Made by a program: the position numbers and the translations under genes. From an uncultured Coriobacteriaceae bacterium (GTDB lineage: Bacteria > Actinomycetota > Coriobacteriia > Coriobacteriales > Coriobacteriaceae), in the NCBI GenBank assembly GCA_949287085.1, contig CASEER010000011.1:1-39046 (forward strand): a stretch of 39,046 nucleotides of DNA, written 5' to 3'. Shown here piece after piece: positions 1-7,734 of this stretch (its first letter is position 1; the number at the start of each line of letters is the position of its first letter). The notes under the pieces were generated by a model that searched no databases, was not told where the DNA came from, and saw only the letters and a program-made list of their open reading frames with translations.

Positions 1-321
1 CCATCGGGCCGCCCGCGGCCGCACGTCACTGCACCAGAGCGCCGCCCGCGGCCGCGCATTGTCGTACCGGCACCTCCCGCCGTCACCGCACTGCCAGCGC
101 CGCCCACGTCACCGCGCCAGAGCTCCACCGTACGGCCCGCGCCGCCACTCCACCCGCGTACCATTAACACTCTATGAATCGCGACGCGCCCTCGCATGGC
201 GGGCTCCAAGCTGGTACCATTGACCCTCGCATGCCGGGCTGCGCGGTCTACGCAGGCCCGGCAATCTGTACGAATGCCGCCCGCTCCGGCACGGGGCGGC
301 ACAGATCAAAAGGAGGACTCT
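1..321. other. Non-coding leader upstream of aspS
   Basis: No convincing coding region. Positions 24-129 hold three imperfect copies of a GC-rich unit starting CGTCACYGC and containing CCAGAGC or CCAGCGC. The 15-mer GCCGCCCGCGGCCGC occurs at 8-22 and again at 41-55. A 17-bp direct repeat with one mismatch lies at 189-205 and 224-240. Two hairpins follow at 233-262 and 275-301, just before the aspS ribosome binding site. Confidence 0.6.
233..301 (+). promoter_or_regulatory. Two consecutive hairpins in the aspS leader
   Basis: Hairpin 1 pairs 233-243 with 251-262 with one bulged G at 255 and a 7-nt loop. Hairpin 2 pairs TGCCGCCC (275-282) with GGGCGGCA (294-301). Hairpin 2 ends 8 nt before the AGGAGG of aspS. 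They could be an attenuator or translation control for the synthetase. No T-box sequence was recognised, and no U-tract follows either hairpin, so a terminator role is not supported. Confidence 0.4.
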
Positions 322-2163
322 GTGACAGAGACTCAGACCACGGCGCCTGCTCCCACCAGCCCCGCAGCTACGGCAACCGGCGCCCAGAACCCTGCGAACA
401 TCCATTCCATGCACACCCGCACCGCGGGCGAGCTCCGCGCTCAAAACATTGGCGAGAAAGTCACCCTTACCGGCTGGGTGTGGCGTCGCCGCGACCACGG
501 CGGCCTCATTTTCTGCGATCTGCGCGACCGCACCGGCATGACGCAGTGCACCTTCGACCCCGAGCACGCCGCCGGCGACGCGTTCCATATCGCCGAGACC
601 ATGCGCCCCGAGTGGCCCATCCTTGTGCACGGCACCGTGATCGCGCGCGACGAGGAGACCGTTAACTCCAAGCTTCCCACCGGCGAGATTGAGGTGCTCG
701 TGGACCACGTCGAGGTGCTCGGCCGCTCCAAGACCCCGCCCTTCCAGATCGAGGACGGCATCGAGACCGCCGAGGACACGCGCCTGCGTTACCGCTACCT
801 TGACCTTCGCCGCCCGGAGATGGCCGAGAAAATCAAGCTGCGCTCCGACTTCACGTTTGCCATCCGCTCGGCGCTGCACAACCGCGCGTTCACCGAGGTG
901 GAGACCCCCGCGCTCTTCAAGTCCACGCCCGAGGGCGCGCGCGACTTCATTGTCCCCAGCCGCCTGCAGCCCGGCAGCTTCTACGCGCTGCCGCAGAGCC
1001 CGCAGCTCCTTAAGCAGCTGCTCATGGTAGGTGGCGTGGAGCGCTACTACCAGGTTGCCAAGTGTTTCCGCGACGAGGACCTGCGCGCCGACCGCCAGCC
1101 CGAGTTCACGCAGGTGGACATCGAGATGAGCTTTGTGCGTCAGGACGACGTCATGGGCGCGCTCGAGGACGTGCTCAAGGACGCGTTTTCGCAGGTGGGC
1201 GTCAACATGCCCACCCCGCTCCGCCGCATCTCGTACTGGGATGCCATGGACACCTACGGTACCGACAAGCCCGACACGCGCTACGGCATGCACCTCGTGG
1301 ACCTCACCGACGTCTTCAAGGGCTCCAAGTTCAAGGTGTTCTCGAGTGCCGCGAACACCGAGGGCCACGTGGTCAAGGCCATCAACGCCAAGGGCGCCGG
1401 CACCTGGCCGCGCGCGCAGATCGACAAGCTCGGCAAGGTGGCCGAGACCTTTGGCGCCAAGGGCCTCGCTTGGATCGCTTTCCGCGAGGATGGTTCCATG
1501 AACAGCCCCATCGTCAAATTCTTTAGCGACGACGAGATGGCCGAGCTCCGCGGCCGTTGCGACGTGGAGCCGGGCGACCTCGTGATGTTCGCCGCCGGTC
1601 CGCGGCTCATCTCCGACGAGATCCTCGGCGGCATGCGCTGCCACATGGCCGACGCGCTTAACGTTCCGCGCGAGGGCCACGACTTCCTGTGGGTCGTCGA
1701 CTTCCCGCTCTTCCATTGGGACGAGGACCGCAAGGCCTATGCGTCCGAGCACCAGCCCTTCACCCAGCCGGTGGAGGAGGACATCGAGCGCCTGGAGAGC
1801 GACCCGTTGTCCGTTGGCAGCCACACCTACGACTTCGTGATGGATGGCTTTGAGGCCGGCGGCGGCGGTATGCGTATCCACGACCCTGAGCTGCAGATGC
1901 GCATCCTGAAGCTCCTTGGCTTTACGGAGGAGCGTGCGACCGAGCAGTTTGGCTTCCTCATGGAGGCGCTCACCTTTGGCGCCCCGCCCATGGGCGGTTT
2001 CGCGCTCGGTCTCGACCGCGTATGCATGCTGCTTGCCGGCTGCGATTCCATTCGCGACGTCATGGCGTTCCCCAAGACGAGCTCCGGTTCCGACCTCATG
2101 TCGGGCGCGCCGAGCGAGGTCTCGCTGGGCCAGCTCAAAGAGGTTTCGCTCCGCCTTATGTAA
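322..2163 (+). CDS. aspS: Aspartyl-tRNA synthetase
   Basis: This class II synthetase charges tRNA-Asp (or Asp/Asn) with aspartate in the cytoplasm. The GTG start at 322 is chosen because AAAGGAGGA lies just upstream. The result is 613 aa, with an Ala/Pro-rich extension of about 29 residues before the family's usual start near MHTRTAGELR. The order is an N-terminal OB-fold anticodon domain (about residues 35-135), then the class II core with FRDEDLRADRQPEFTQ (motif 2), a bacterial-type GAD insertion, and GGFALGLDRVCMLLAG (motif 3) near the C-terminus. Length fits the bacterial-type enzyme, about 590 aa, plus the extension. It stands alone and is followed by a strong terminator. An alternative start is ATG 409, which has no comparable Shine-Dalgarno. 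Identity is confident; whether it also serves tRNA-Asn cannot be read from the sequence. Confidence 0.97.
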   Translation: MTETQTTAPAPTSPAATATGAQNPANIHSMHTRTAGELRAQNIGEKVTLTGWVWRRRDHGGLIFCDLRDRTGMTQCTFDPEHAAGDAFHIAETMRPEWPILVHGTVIARDEETVNSKLPTGEIEVLVDHVEVLGRSKTPPFQIEDGIETAEDTRLRYRYLDLRRPEMAEKIKLRSDFTFAIRSALHNRAFTEVETPALFKSTPEGARDFIVPSRLQPGSFYALPQSPQLLKQLLMVGGVERYYQVAKCFRDEDLRADRQPEFTQVDIEMSFVRQDDVMGALEDVLKDAFSQVGVNMPTPLRRISYWDAMDTYGTDKPDTRYGMHLVDLTDVFKGSKFKVFSSAANTEGHVVKAINAKGAGTWPRAQIDKLGKVAETFGAKGLAWIAFREDGSMNSPIVKFFSDDEMAELRGRCDVEPGDLVMFAAGPRLISDEILGGMRCHMADALNVPREGHDFLWVVDFPLFHWDEDRKAYASEHQPFTQPVEEDIERLESDPLSVGSHTYDFVMDGFEAGGGGMRIHDPELQMRILKLLGFTEERATEQFGFLMEALTFGAPPMGGFALGLDRVCMLLAGCDSIRDVMAFPKTSSGSDLMSGAPSEVSLGQLKEVSLRLM

Positions 2164-2229
2164 TCCCAATTTGGGTGGTCATTTGGGGACGTGTTCAACT
2201 TGACCGGTTTTGGTCGACCTGCGAACAAC

Positions 2230-2267
2230 ATGCCCGGTTCCGCCACGTGCGCGGGGCCGGGCATTTT
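2230..2267 (+). terminator. Rho-independent terminator after aspS
   Basis: The 14-bp stem pairs 2230-2243 with 2251-2264 (two G-U pairs), has a 7-nt loop and is followed by TTTT. It separates aspS from the HPr-like gene. Confidence 0.85.
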
Positions 2268-2307
2268 CGTATCATAGGAAACCATTATTTGAGTGAGAGG
2301 CGGAATG

Positions 2308-2565
2308 ATGGTCGAGTTTGCCTACGTTATCCAGGGCCATGCTGGCTTGCACGCGCGTCCGGTGGCTATGATTTGCTCGTTTGCGCGCACGCACGAGCCC
2401 GCAATTACGCTCACCTGCGGCAACCAGACCGTTGCGGGCGACGACATCATGGGCGTGATGGGTCTTAACGGCTGCCAGGGCGATGAGCTGCGGGTGACCG
2501 TTGACGGGCCCAATGAGGTCGCCGTCGCCCGGGATTTTCGCCAAGTACTTGAGGAGAACCTGTAA
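2308..2565 (+). CDS. ptsH: HPr-like phosphocarrier protein with Asp at position 46
   Basis: HPr passes phosphate from enzyme I to PTS EIIA domains. With the ATG at 2308 the protein is 85 aa and the phospho-acceptor falls exactly at His15 in GLHARPV, the canonical position. This supports 2308 over the ATG at 2305 or GTG at 2293; GAGAGG lies at a suitable distance. The second conserved block reads DDIMGVMGL, so the residue that is Ser46 in low-GC Gram-positive HPr is Asp46 here. That removes the HPr kinase target and puts a permanent negative charge at the site. It is followed by manA, in keeping with sugar metabolism. It could be a specialised HPr paralogue rather than the main HPr; other copies would lie outside this window. 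Confidence 0.9.
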   Translation: MVEFAYVIQGHAGLHARPVAMICSFARTHEPAITLTCGNQTVAGDDIMGVMGLNGCQGDELRVTVDGPNEVAVARDFRQVLEENL

Positions 2566-2729
2566 GGGTTGTTTGGGGGCGTGTTCCTTTCAACCCATTG
2601 AGGGGCTGGGGCCGTCCCTTTCCCGCCACCGGGGCGGGGAGCCGGCCGATGGCATACAATGGTGGCGCTGCCAAGTCGCAGATGGTTTTGCAGCCGCGTC
2701 ACGTCGTCGTAGATCAAGGAGTAATCGCC

Positions 2730-3671
2730 ATGGAATCGATGATTGAGCTCGTTCCGGTATTCAAGGAAAAGATATGGGGCGGGCGCAAGCTTGAGACGGA
2801 GTTTGGCTACAAGATTCCCGCAGGTCCGGTGGGCGAGTGCTGGGCCATTTCGGCGCACCCGGCGGGCGACGACCAGATCGCCTCGGGCGAGTACGCAGGC
2901 CAGACGCTCTCCTGGCTGTGGGACAACCACCGCGAGCTCTTCGGTAACGTGGAGGGCGACCGCTTCCCCCTGCTCATCAAGATCATCGATGCCAAGGATG
3001 ACCTCTCGATTCAGGTACACCCGGACAACGCGTACGCCGCTGAACACGAAAACGGCTCGCTCGGCAAGAAGGAGTGCTGGTACGTGCTTTCTGCGGAGCC
3101 GGGCCAGACTATCGTGGTGGGCCAGCGCGCCCATTCGCGCGAGGAGTTCGCGCAGATGGTCGAGGAGGGCCGTTGGAGTGAGCTCCTCAACGAGATTCCC
3201 ATCAAGGCCGGCGACTTTTTCCAGATCGACCCCGGCACGGTGCATGCCATCAAGGGTGGCACGGTGATTTTGGAGTCGCAGCAGTCGAGCGATGTGACCT
3301 ACCGCGTATACGACTATGACCGCAAGCAGGACGACGGCACCCTGCGCCCGCTTCACCTGCAGCAGGCGCTCGACGTGATCGATTTCGACCAGGTGCCGCT
3401 CGCGTCCGGCGAGGTCGAGCTCACGGGCGCGGTGACGACGCTCGAGCACAACGAGTGCTACACGGTGGACCTGGCGCGCGTGGGCGTCGATGGCTGTCCC
3501 GACACGCTTACCGTCGCGACGCCGCATCCCTTCACTTGCGTGAGCGTCGTCGAGGGCGCGGGCACGCTAAACGGACGCGCGGTCAAGAAGGGGACGCACC
3601 TGCTCGCGCTCGCGTCGTGCGACGAGCTGCAGCTTTCGGGCGCTATGCAGGTGGTGCTCTCGTACCTGTAG
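2730..3671 (+). CDS. manA: Mannose-6-phosphate isomerase, class I, short form
   Basis: It interconverts mannose-6-phosphate and fructose-6-phosphate, a cytoplasmic zinc enzyme that feeds PTS-imported mannose into glycolysis. The ATG at 2730 follows AAGGAG (2716-2721) and gives 313 aa, the usual length of the Firmicutes-type short enzyme. Metal-site motifs are visible: QVHPDN, KECWYVL and GTVHAIKGG, followed by ESQQSSDVTYRVYDYDR, the sugar-binding stretch of the family. A cupin-type C-terminal half is truncated relative to the long E. coli enzyme. It sits 164 bp after the HPr gene and a strong terminator follows. A weak -10 (TACAAT at 2655-2660) suggests its own promoter, but no good -35 is visible. 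Confidence 0.93.
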   Translation: MESMIELVPVFKEKIWGGRKLETEFGYKIPAGPVGECWAISAHPAGDDQIASGEYAGQTLSWLWDNHRELFGNVEGDRFPLLIKIIDAKDDLSIQVHPDNAYAAEHENGSLGKKECWYVLSAEPGQTIVVGQRAHSREEFAQMVEEGRWSELLNEIPIKAGDFFQIDPGTVHAIKGGTVILESQQSSDVTYRVYDYDRKQDDGTLRPLHLQQALDVIDFDQVPLASGEVELTGAVTTLEHNECYTVDLARVGVDGCPDTLTVATPHPFTCVSVVEGAGTLNGRAVKKGTHLLALASCDELQLSGAMQVVLSYL

Positions 3672-3732
3672 CGATTCCGCGCTGTCGTGCACGGCGCTTC
3701 GACAAACGAACAGACAGGTTGCCGGCAAGGAG

Positions 3733-3760
3733 GCCCGGTCGGAGATTCCGACCGGGCTTT
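3733..3760 (+). terminator. Rho-independent terminator after manA
   Basis: A perfect 11-bp stem pairs GCCCGGTCGGA (3733-3743) with 3747-3757. The loop is 3 nt, and TTTGTT follows. Confidence 0.9.
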
Positions 3761-3855
3761 GTTCGTATCAACCGATCGTGCTGTCCGGACATAGGCGAGC
3801 CACCGCTTCGAGAATCAGTGGGCGCCACCTTCGCCGCCTCGCCGCGCGGATTACT

Positions 3856-3955
3856 CATACGTAAACGCTCCGAATCATTCATGCGTAAACTTGCCAACTT
3901 TATGTATGAAGCGGAGCCGAAACAGCCCTTCATGTGTAAACTCGGCAAGTTTAAA
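3856..3955. repeat. Inverted-repeat cluster built on CATNYGTAAAC
   Basis: CATACGTAAAC (3856-3866), CATGCGTAAAC (3880-3890) and CATGTGTAAAC (3931-3941) are direct copies. TTCATGCGTAAA (3878-3889) forms a 10/12 inverted repeat with 3899-3910. AAACTTGCC (3887-3895) pairs with GGCAAGTTT (3944-3952). Function unknown: it may be operator sites or a decayed hairpin element. Confidence 0.5.
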
Positions 3956-3964
3956 CGAGGCCGC

Positions 3965-4024
3965 GTCGGAAGTCGCGTCGGAAGTCGCGTCGGAAGTCGC
4001 GCCGCAGATGGCGCCGCAGATGGT
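3965..4024. repeat. 12-bp minisatellite (3 + 2 units)
   Basis: GTCGGAAGTCGC occurs three times perfectly (3965-4000). GCCGCAGATGGY then occurs twice (4001-4024). Both keep a 12-bp period. A separate 14-bp-spaced pair of GCGGAGCGTCATC lies at 4047-4059 and 4061-4073. Confidence 0.8.
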
Positions 4025-4117
4025 GCGCAGAGAGACGGACGGGCGAGCGGAGCGTCATCGGCGGAGCGTCATCCGCTTGATTGCATCCGCAAATTCTTTA
4101 CCAAAGCAAACTTTTTG

Positions 4118-4131
4118 TTAGCAATGGCTAA
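4118..4131. promoter_or_regulatory. Feo operator copy 1 (TTAGCAATGGCTAA)
   Basis: A palindromic TTAGC-N4-GCTAA site overlaps a candidate -10 (TAATTT, 4129-4134) upstream of the first feoA. The same motif occurs twice before feoB. It resembles sites bound by iron-dependent repressors of the DtxR family in general form. The regulator itself is not in the window. Confidence 0.6.
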
Positions 4132-4310
4132 TTTACTCTTCACAGCACAGGACCGCAGTGGTAGTTTACTGAGGTGAACAAACGGTCGATGCGCCTGCAT
4201 GACGCATCTGCGAGGCACCCGGTCGCGACGGGTATCGACGCGGCGCGCGCCCATGACGTCCGCTCGGCCGTGCGTTCGATGGTCGGAAACGATGGAACAG
4301 GTGGTTTGCC

Positions 4311-4550
4311 ATGGCGCAAGGGCCGCAGATGCCCGCGATGCCGCTCTCGCTGGTGCATGCTGGCGAGACCGTCAGCGTGGCGCGCGTGCGCGGAAACGAG
4401 GATATCAAGCATCACTTGGAGAACCTCGGCTTTGTCGAGGGCTCCGAGGTGCATGTGGTGAGCTCGAGTGGCAGCAACATCATCGTGACCATCAAGGGGG
4501 CGCGGTTCGGCCTTGATGCCAAGGTCGCCGCACATGTTATGACGGTGTAG
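4311..4550 (+). CDS. feoA: FeoA domain protein, first copy
   Basis: FeoA is a small SH3-like cytoplasmic protein that assists FeoB in ferrous iron uptake. This copy is 79 aa. The core PLSLVHAGETVSVARVRG leads into HHLENLGFVEGSEVHVV, the conserved FeoA pattern, and it ends with an LDAKVAAHVMTV strand. A modest AGGTGG precedes the ATG at 4311; inner ATGs at 4329 or 4338 are possible starts. It heads a feoA-feoA-feoB-Cys-rich protein cluster. The sequence differs clearly from the second copy, so the two are diverged paralogues rather than a recent duplication. Confidence 0.9.
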   Translation: MAQGPQMPAMPLSLVHAGETVSVARVRGNEDIKHHLENLGFVEGSEVHVVSSSGSNIIVTIKGARFGLDAKVAAHVMTV

Positions 4551-4624
4551 CGCGGGCGTCGTCGCGGGTGCATGCGTCCTGCAGCATGCCTGGGACACCG
4601 TGAAGGACTGGAAAGGGGGATGCT

Positions 4625-4846
4625 ATGAAAACGCTCGGAGATGTGCAGGTGGGGGATTCGTCCACCATCGTGAAGCTGCACGGCGAGGGTGCGCTTCGTC
4701 GCCACCTCATGGATCTGGGGCTCATCAAGGGCACACCGTTTACGGTGGTCAAGGTCGCTCCGCTCGGCGATCCGGTCGAGATCAACGTGCGTGGCTATGA
4801 GCTTTCGATCCGCAAGGAAGAAGCGGCGATCATCGAGGTGCAGTAG
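4625..4846 (+). CDS. feoA: FeoA domain protein, second copy
   Basis: This is a second FeoA, 73 aa, 74 bp after the first and preceded by a purine-rich AAAGGGGGA. The family pattern is plain: LGDVQVGDSSTIVKLHGEG, LRRHLMDLGLIKGTPFTVV, APLGDPVEINVRGYELSIRK and EAAIIEV. This is closer to the textbook FeoA consensus than the first copy. It would act with FeoB. The feoB promoter region with two operator copies lies between its stop and feoB, so feoB may be transcribed both from upstream and separately. Confidence 0.93.
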   Translation: MKTLGDVQVGDSSTIVKLHGEGALRRHLMDLGLIKGTPFTVVKVAPLGDPVEINVRGYELSIRKEEAAIIEVQ

Positions 4847-4903
4847 CCACGACGGGGCAACGTGGCCCCAAGCGCGCAAGCGCATATTTTTTTACAGGTA
4901 GAG

Positions 4904-4958
4904 TTAGCTATGTCTAACAAATAGGATGAGCCGAGTAACATTTGTTAGCCGTGGTTAA
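4904..4958. promoter_or_regulatory. Feo operator copies 2 and 3 before feoB
   Basis: TTAGCTATGTCTAA (4904-4917) and TTAGCCGTGGTTAA (4945-4958) match the site before feoA with the consensus TTAGCNNTGNYTAA. Their starts are 41 bp apart, about four helical turns. The segment is AT-rich, with TTTACA at 4891-4896 and TAGGAT at 4922-4927 as possible promoter elements. Confidence 0.6.
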
Positions 4959-5062
4959 GAAATGTGGCGCACAGGAGCCCGAGACGGTGTCCGATCCTCT
5001 TGTTCGACAGAGCGAACTCGGTAACTTTTCCCAAGTTTCAAAGCCTAAGGAAGAAGGATTAC

Positions 5063-7285
5063 ATGGCAGCTTCTGAGTTGCATATCGCGTTGGCGGGCAA
5101 CCCCAACTGCGGTAAAACCACGCTGTTCAACCAGATCACGGGCCAAAACGGCTACGTGGGCAACTGGCCCGGCGTGACGGTTGAGAAGAAGGAGGCCAAG
5201 CTCTCCGCCGATAAAAGCGTGATCATCACCGACCTCCCCGGTATCTATTCGCTGAGCCCGTACAGCCCCGAGGAACGCGTCAGCCGCGACTACCTCATGA
5301 GCGGCGAACCGGACGTGGTCATCCAGGTCATCGACGCCACGAACCTCGAGCGCAACCTGTACCTGGCGCTCCAGGTCATCGAGACGGGCCTGCCCGTCGT
5401 CTGCGCGCTCAACATGGCGGACCTCGTGGAGAAGTCGGGCGACAGGATCGACATCCGCGCGCTCTCCGACCGTCTGGGGTGCCCGGTCGTCATGATCTCA
5501 GCGCTCAAGAACACGGGCCTCGACGAGCTCATCAACATCGCCAAGCGCGAGGCGGCGAGTAAGGACGGCGTGCCGGAGCACAAGTTCGACTCCGCGATCG
5601 AGGACGTGCTCGACCACATCGAGGCGCAGCTCCCGGGCTCCGTGCCCCAGAACAAGCGCCGCTATTACGCGGTGAAGCTCTTCGAGCGCGATACCGACGC
5701 GGCGAAGCTCGTGAACCTCACCAAGGACGCGGCCGATCGTGTGGAGCAGCTCATCGCCATGTGCGAGCAGGATTGCGACGATGACGCCGAGTCCATCATC
5801 ACCGGTGAGCGCTACGCCGTGATCGCGCACATCATGGACGAGTGCGTGAAGAAGGCGCCCGCCAAGATGAGCACCTCCGAGAAGATCGACCGCATCGTCA
5901 CGAACCGCATCCTCGGTCTGCCGATTTTCCTTGTCGTGATGTTCGCGGTGTACTACCTGGCTATCTCGACCTTCGGTACCGCTATGACCGACTGGGTGAA
6001 CGACAACCTCTTCGGCGAGGGCTTCGACTTCTTAGGCACCGCGTGCCCGAGCATCCCCATGGTCGTGGAGGGCTGGCTCACCTCGCTCGGCGCGAGCGAC
6101 CTCGTGATCAGCCTCGTGAACGACGGCATCGTCGCCGGCGTGGGCGCCGTGCTCGGCTTCATTCCGCAGATGTTCGTGCTCTTCATCCTGCTCTCGTTCC
6201 TCGAGGACTGCGGCTACATGGCGCGCGTCGCGTTCGTTATGGACCGCGTGTTCCGTCGTTTCGGGCTCTCCGGTAAGAGCTTCATCCCCATGCTCGTCTC
6301 CACGGGCTGCGGCGTGCCGGGCGTGCTCGCCACGAAGACCATCGAGAACGAGAAGGACCGCCGCATGACGGTCATGACCACGACCTTCATCCCCTGCGGT
6401 GCCAAGCTCCCCATCATCGCGCTGCTCATGGGCGCGCTTGTGGGCGATGCCGAGGCCACGTGGATCGCGCCGCTCTTCTACTTCCTGGGCGTCATCGCGG
6501 TCATCGTCTCGGGCATCATGCTCAAGAAGACCAAGCTCTTCGCCGGTCGTCCGACGCCGTTCGTGATGGAGCTGCCGAGCTACCACTTCCCATCGCTCAA
6601 GTCCTGGTGGCTGCACATCTGGGAGCGCGTCTCCGCCTACATCAAGAAAGCGTTCACCATCATCTTCGCTTCGACCATCGTCGTGTGGTTCCTCTCGAAC
6701 TTCGGTAGCTACGATGGCGCGTTTGGCTTCCTGCCCGCCATGGAGGGCATCCCCGAGGAGTTCACCGACTACTCCGTGCTCGCTATGCTCTCCAGCGCCA
6801 TCGGCTGGATCTTCGCCCCGCTCGGCTTCGAGTCCTGGCAGGCCACGGCTATGTCCATCACCGGTCTTGTAGCCAAGGAGAACGTCGTTGCGACGGCGAG
6901 CTCGCTGCTGCACATCGCCGACGGTACCGAGACCGACCCGAACCTGTGGTCCGCGTTCGCCGCGATGTTCCCGAGCATGGGCGCCATCGCCGCCTTCGGC
7001 GCGTTCAACCTGCTCTGCGCCCCGTGCTTCGCGGCCATGGGCACCATCCGCGCGCAGATGAACTCGGGCAAGTGGACGGCTATCGCACTTGGCTACGAGT
7101 GCGCGTTCGCGTGGGTTGTGGGCCTCATCATCAACCAGCTCTACAACCTCATCGCGCTCGGGCAGTTCGGCATCTGGACCGTGGTGGCGTTCGCGTTCAT
7201 CGCGCTGATCCTCTTCCAGCTCTTCCGCCCCATGCCCAAGGGCGCCTGGGGTGAGGACGAGGGCGTCGCACCGGCCGCTGCCTAG
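5063..7285 (+). CDS. feoB: Ferrous iron transporter FeoB
   Basis: This cytoplasmic-membrane Fe(II) transporter has an N-terminal GTPase domain. The ATG at 5063, after AAGAAGGA, gives 740 aa. G-protein motifs are complete: GNPNCGKTT (residues 12-20), a switch I threonine in PGVTVE, DLPG (57-60), NMAD and SALKNTG. The membrane half carries two Gate-type regions. Its signature STGCGVPGVLATKTIENEKD and the FIPCGAKLPI segment contain the conserved Cys residues thought to line the iron path. Length is typical (700-800 aa). The long non-coding stretch before it carries two copies of the feo operator. A GTG start at 4964 would add 33 unrelated residues and is rejected. Confidence 0.97.
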   Translation: MAASELHIALAGNPNCGKTTLFNQITGQNGYVGNWPGVTVEKKEAKLSADKSVIITDLPGIYSLSPYSPEERVSRDYLMSGEPDVVIQVIDATNLERNLYLALQVIETGLPVVCALNMADLVEKSGDRIDIRALSDRLGCPVVMISALKNTGLDELINIAKREAASKDGVPEHKFDSAIEDVLDHIEAQLPGSVPQNKRRYYAVKLFERDTDAAKLVNLTKDAADRVEQLIAMCEQDCDDDAESIITGERYAVIAHIMDECVKKAPAKMSTSEKIDRIVTNRILGLPIFLVVMFAVYYLAISTFGTAMTDWVNDNLFGEGFDFLGTACPSIPMVVEGWLTSLGASDLVISLVNDGIVAGVGAVLGFIPQMFVLFILLSFLEDCGYMARVAFVMDRVFRRFGLSGKSFIPMLVSTGCGVPGVLATKTIENEKDRRMTVMTTTFIPCGAKLPIIALLMGALVGDAEATWIAPLFYFLGVIAVIVSGIMLKKTKLFAGRPTPFVMELPSYHFPSLKSWWLHIWERVSAYIKKAFTIIFASTIVVWFLSNFGSYDGAFGFLPAMEGIPEEFTDYSVLAMLSSAIGWIFAPLGFESWQATAMSITGLVAKENVVATASSLLHIADGTETDPNLWSAFAAMFPSMGAIAAFGAFNLLCAPCFAAMGTIRAQMNSGKWTAIALGYECAFAWVVGLIINQLYNLIALGQFGIWTVVAFAFIALILFQLFRPMPKGAWGEDEGVAPAAA

Positions 7286-7331
7286 CACGGTGGAGTATCA
7301 TGAAGACGATAGGTCCAAGGAGGTAAGCGCG

Positions 7332-7541
7332 GTGCTTTCTATTGCCGATGTGGTGGTGCTGGCGCTTGTTGCCGTCGCGTTTGTGACTGTGTGTGTGCGC
7401 GTATGGCGCAAGGGCTCGTGCGCCGACTGCTCTGCGGCTGGCACGTGCACGGGGCATTGCGGCCCAAGCACCAAGAAGCGCTGCCCGGCCATGAAGGGCG
7501 TCGATGCCGTTGCTCACGACCTTGAGCAGGGCGTCAAGTAA
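7332..7541 (+). CDS. FeoB-associated Cys-rich membrane protein
   Basis: A 69-aa protein starts at GTG 7332 behind a strong AAGGAGGT at 7317-7324, 46 bp after feoB. An N-terminal membrane helix (about residues 3-23, ADVVVLALVAVAFVTVCVRV) is followed by WRKGSCADCSAAGTCTGHCG and a later RCPAMK. This layout matches the small FeoB-associated Cys-rich proteins found after feoB in many anaerobes. Their role is unproven; the cysteines suggest metal handling at the cytoplasmic exit of FeoB. It ends the iron cluster, and a long terminator hairpin follows. Confidence 0.85.
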   Translation: MLSIADVVVLALVAVAFVTVCVRVWRKGSCADCSAAGTCTGHCGPSTKKRCPAMKGVDAVAHDLEQGVK

Positions 7542-7570
7542 GCCCGCCCCCAACCACCTGGTTTAGATCT

Positions 7571-7622
7571 ACCGGGCCGCAGGCGCACCGTGCATGGTGG
7601 TGCCTGCGGCCCGGTGCGTTTT
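7571..7622 (+). terminator. Terminator after the feo cluster
   Basis: A perfect 14-bp stem pairs ACCGGGCCGCAGGC (7571-7584) with 7602-7615. The 17-nt loop can partly pair. GCGTTTT follows. Confidence 0.8.
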
Positions 7623-7635
7623 GCGGCGTCTGCGT

Positions 7636-7689
7636 GTTATGCGCACGAAACGTCGCCGAAACAATCCTGTGGCACAGTAACGAGATTAT
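7636..7689 (+). promoter_or_regulatory. Putative GlnR boxes and promoter of glnA
   Basis: GTTAT (7636), GAAAC (7647), GAAAC (7658) and GTGGC (7669) are each separated by 6 nt, an exact 11-bp period. A -10-like GATTAT at 7684-7689 follows. Known actinobacterial GlnR sites are GTnAC-N6-GAAAC arrays. The boxes take the place of a -35, as expected for an activated promoter. Confidence 0.55.
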
Positions 7690-7734
7690 AGGCGTGTGAT
7701 GGAGAGACCCCGACAAGAGGGAGGTTGCTGGCTC

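Larger units (their letters stand above)
3761..4310. other. Repeat-rich gap before feoA
   Basis: No real gene: reading frames here merely translate repeats. It holds three CATNYGTAAAC motifs (3856, 3880, 3931) and inverted repeats between 3878 and 3955. It also holds 12-bp tandem repeats at 3965-4024 and a 14-bp tandem pair at 4047-4073. The AT-rich feo promoter and operator region is around 4090-4140. Positions 4140-4310 look like an untranslated leader. Confidence 0.6.

Noticed and set aside
172..2169. Long minus-strand open frame opposite aspS, 665 codons
   Set aside because: It mirrors a certain gene in a GC-rich genome. Its protein is Arg/His/Ala-rich without domain motifs, and it has no ribosome site.
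3891..4121. Open frame encoding SEVASEVASEVAPQMAPQM
   Set aside because: It is simply the translation of the 12-bp minisatellite. No start signal or conserved sequence.
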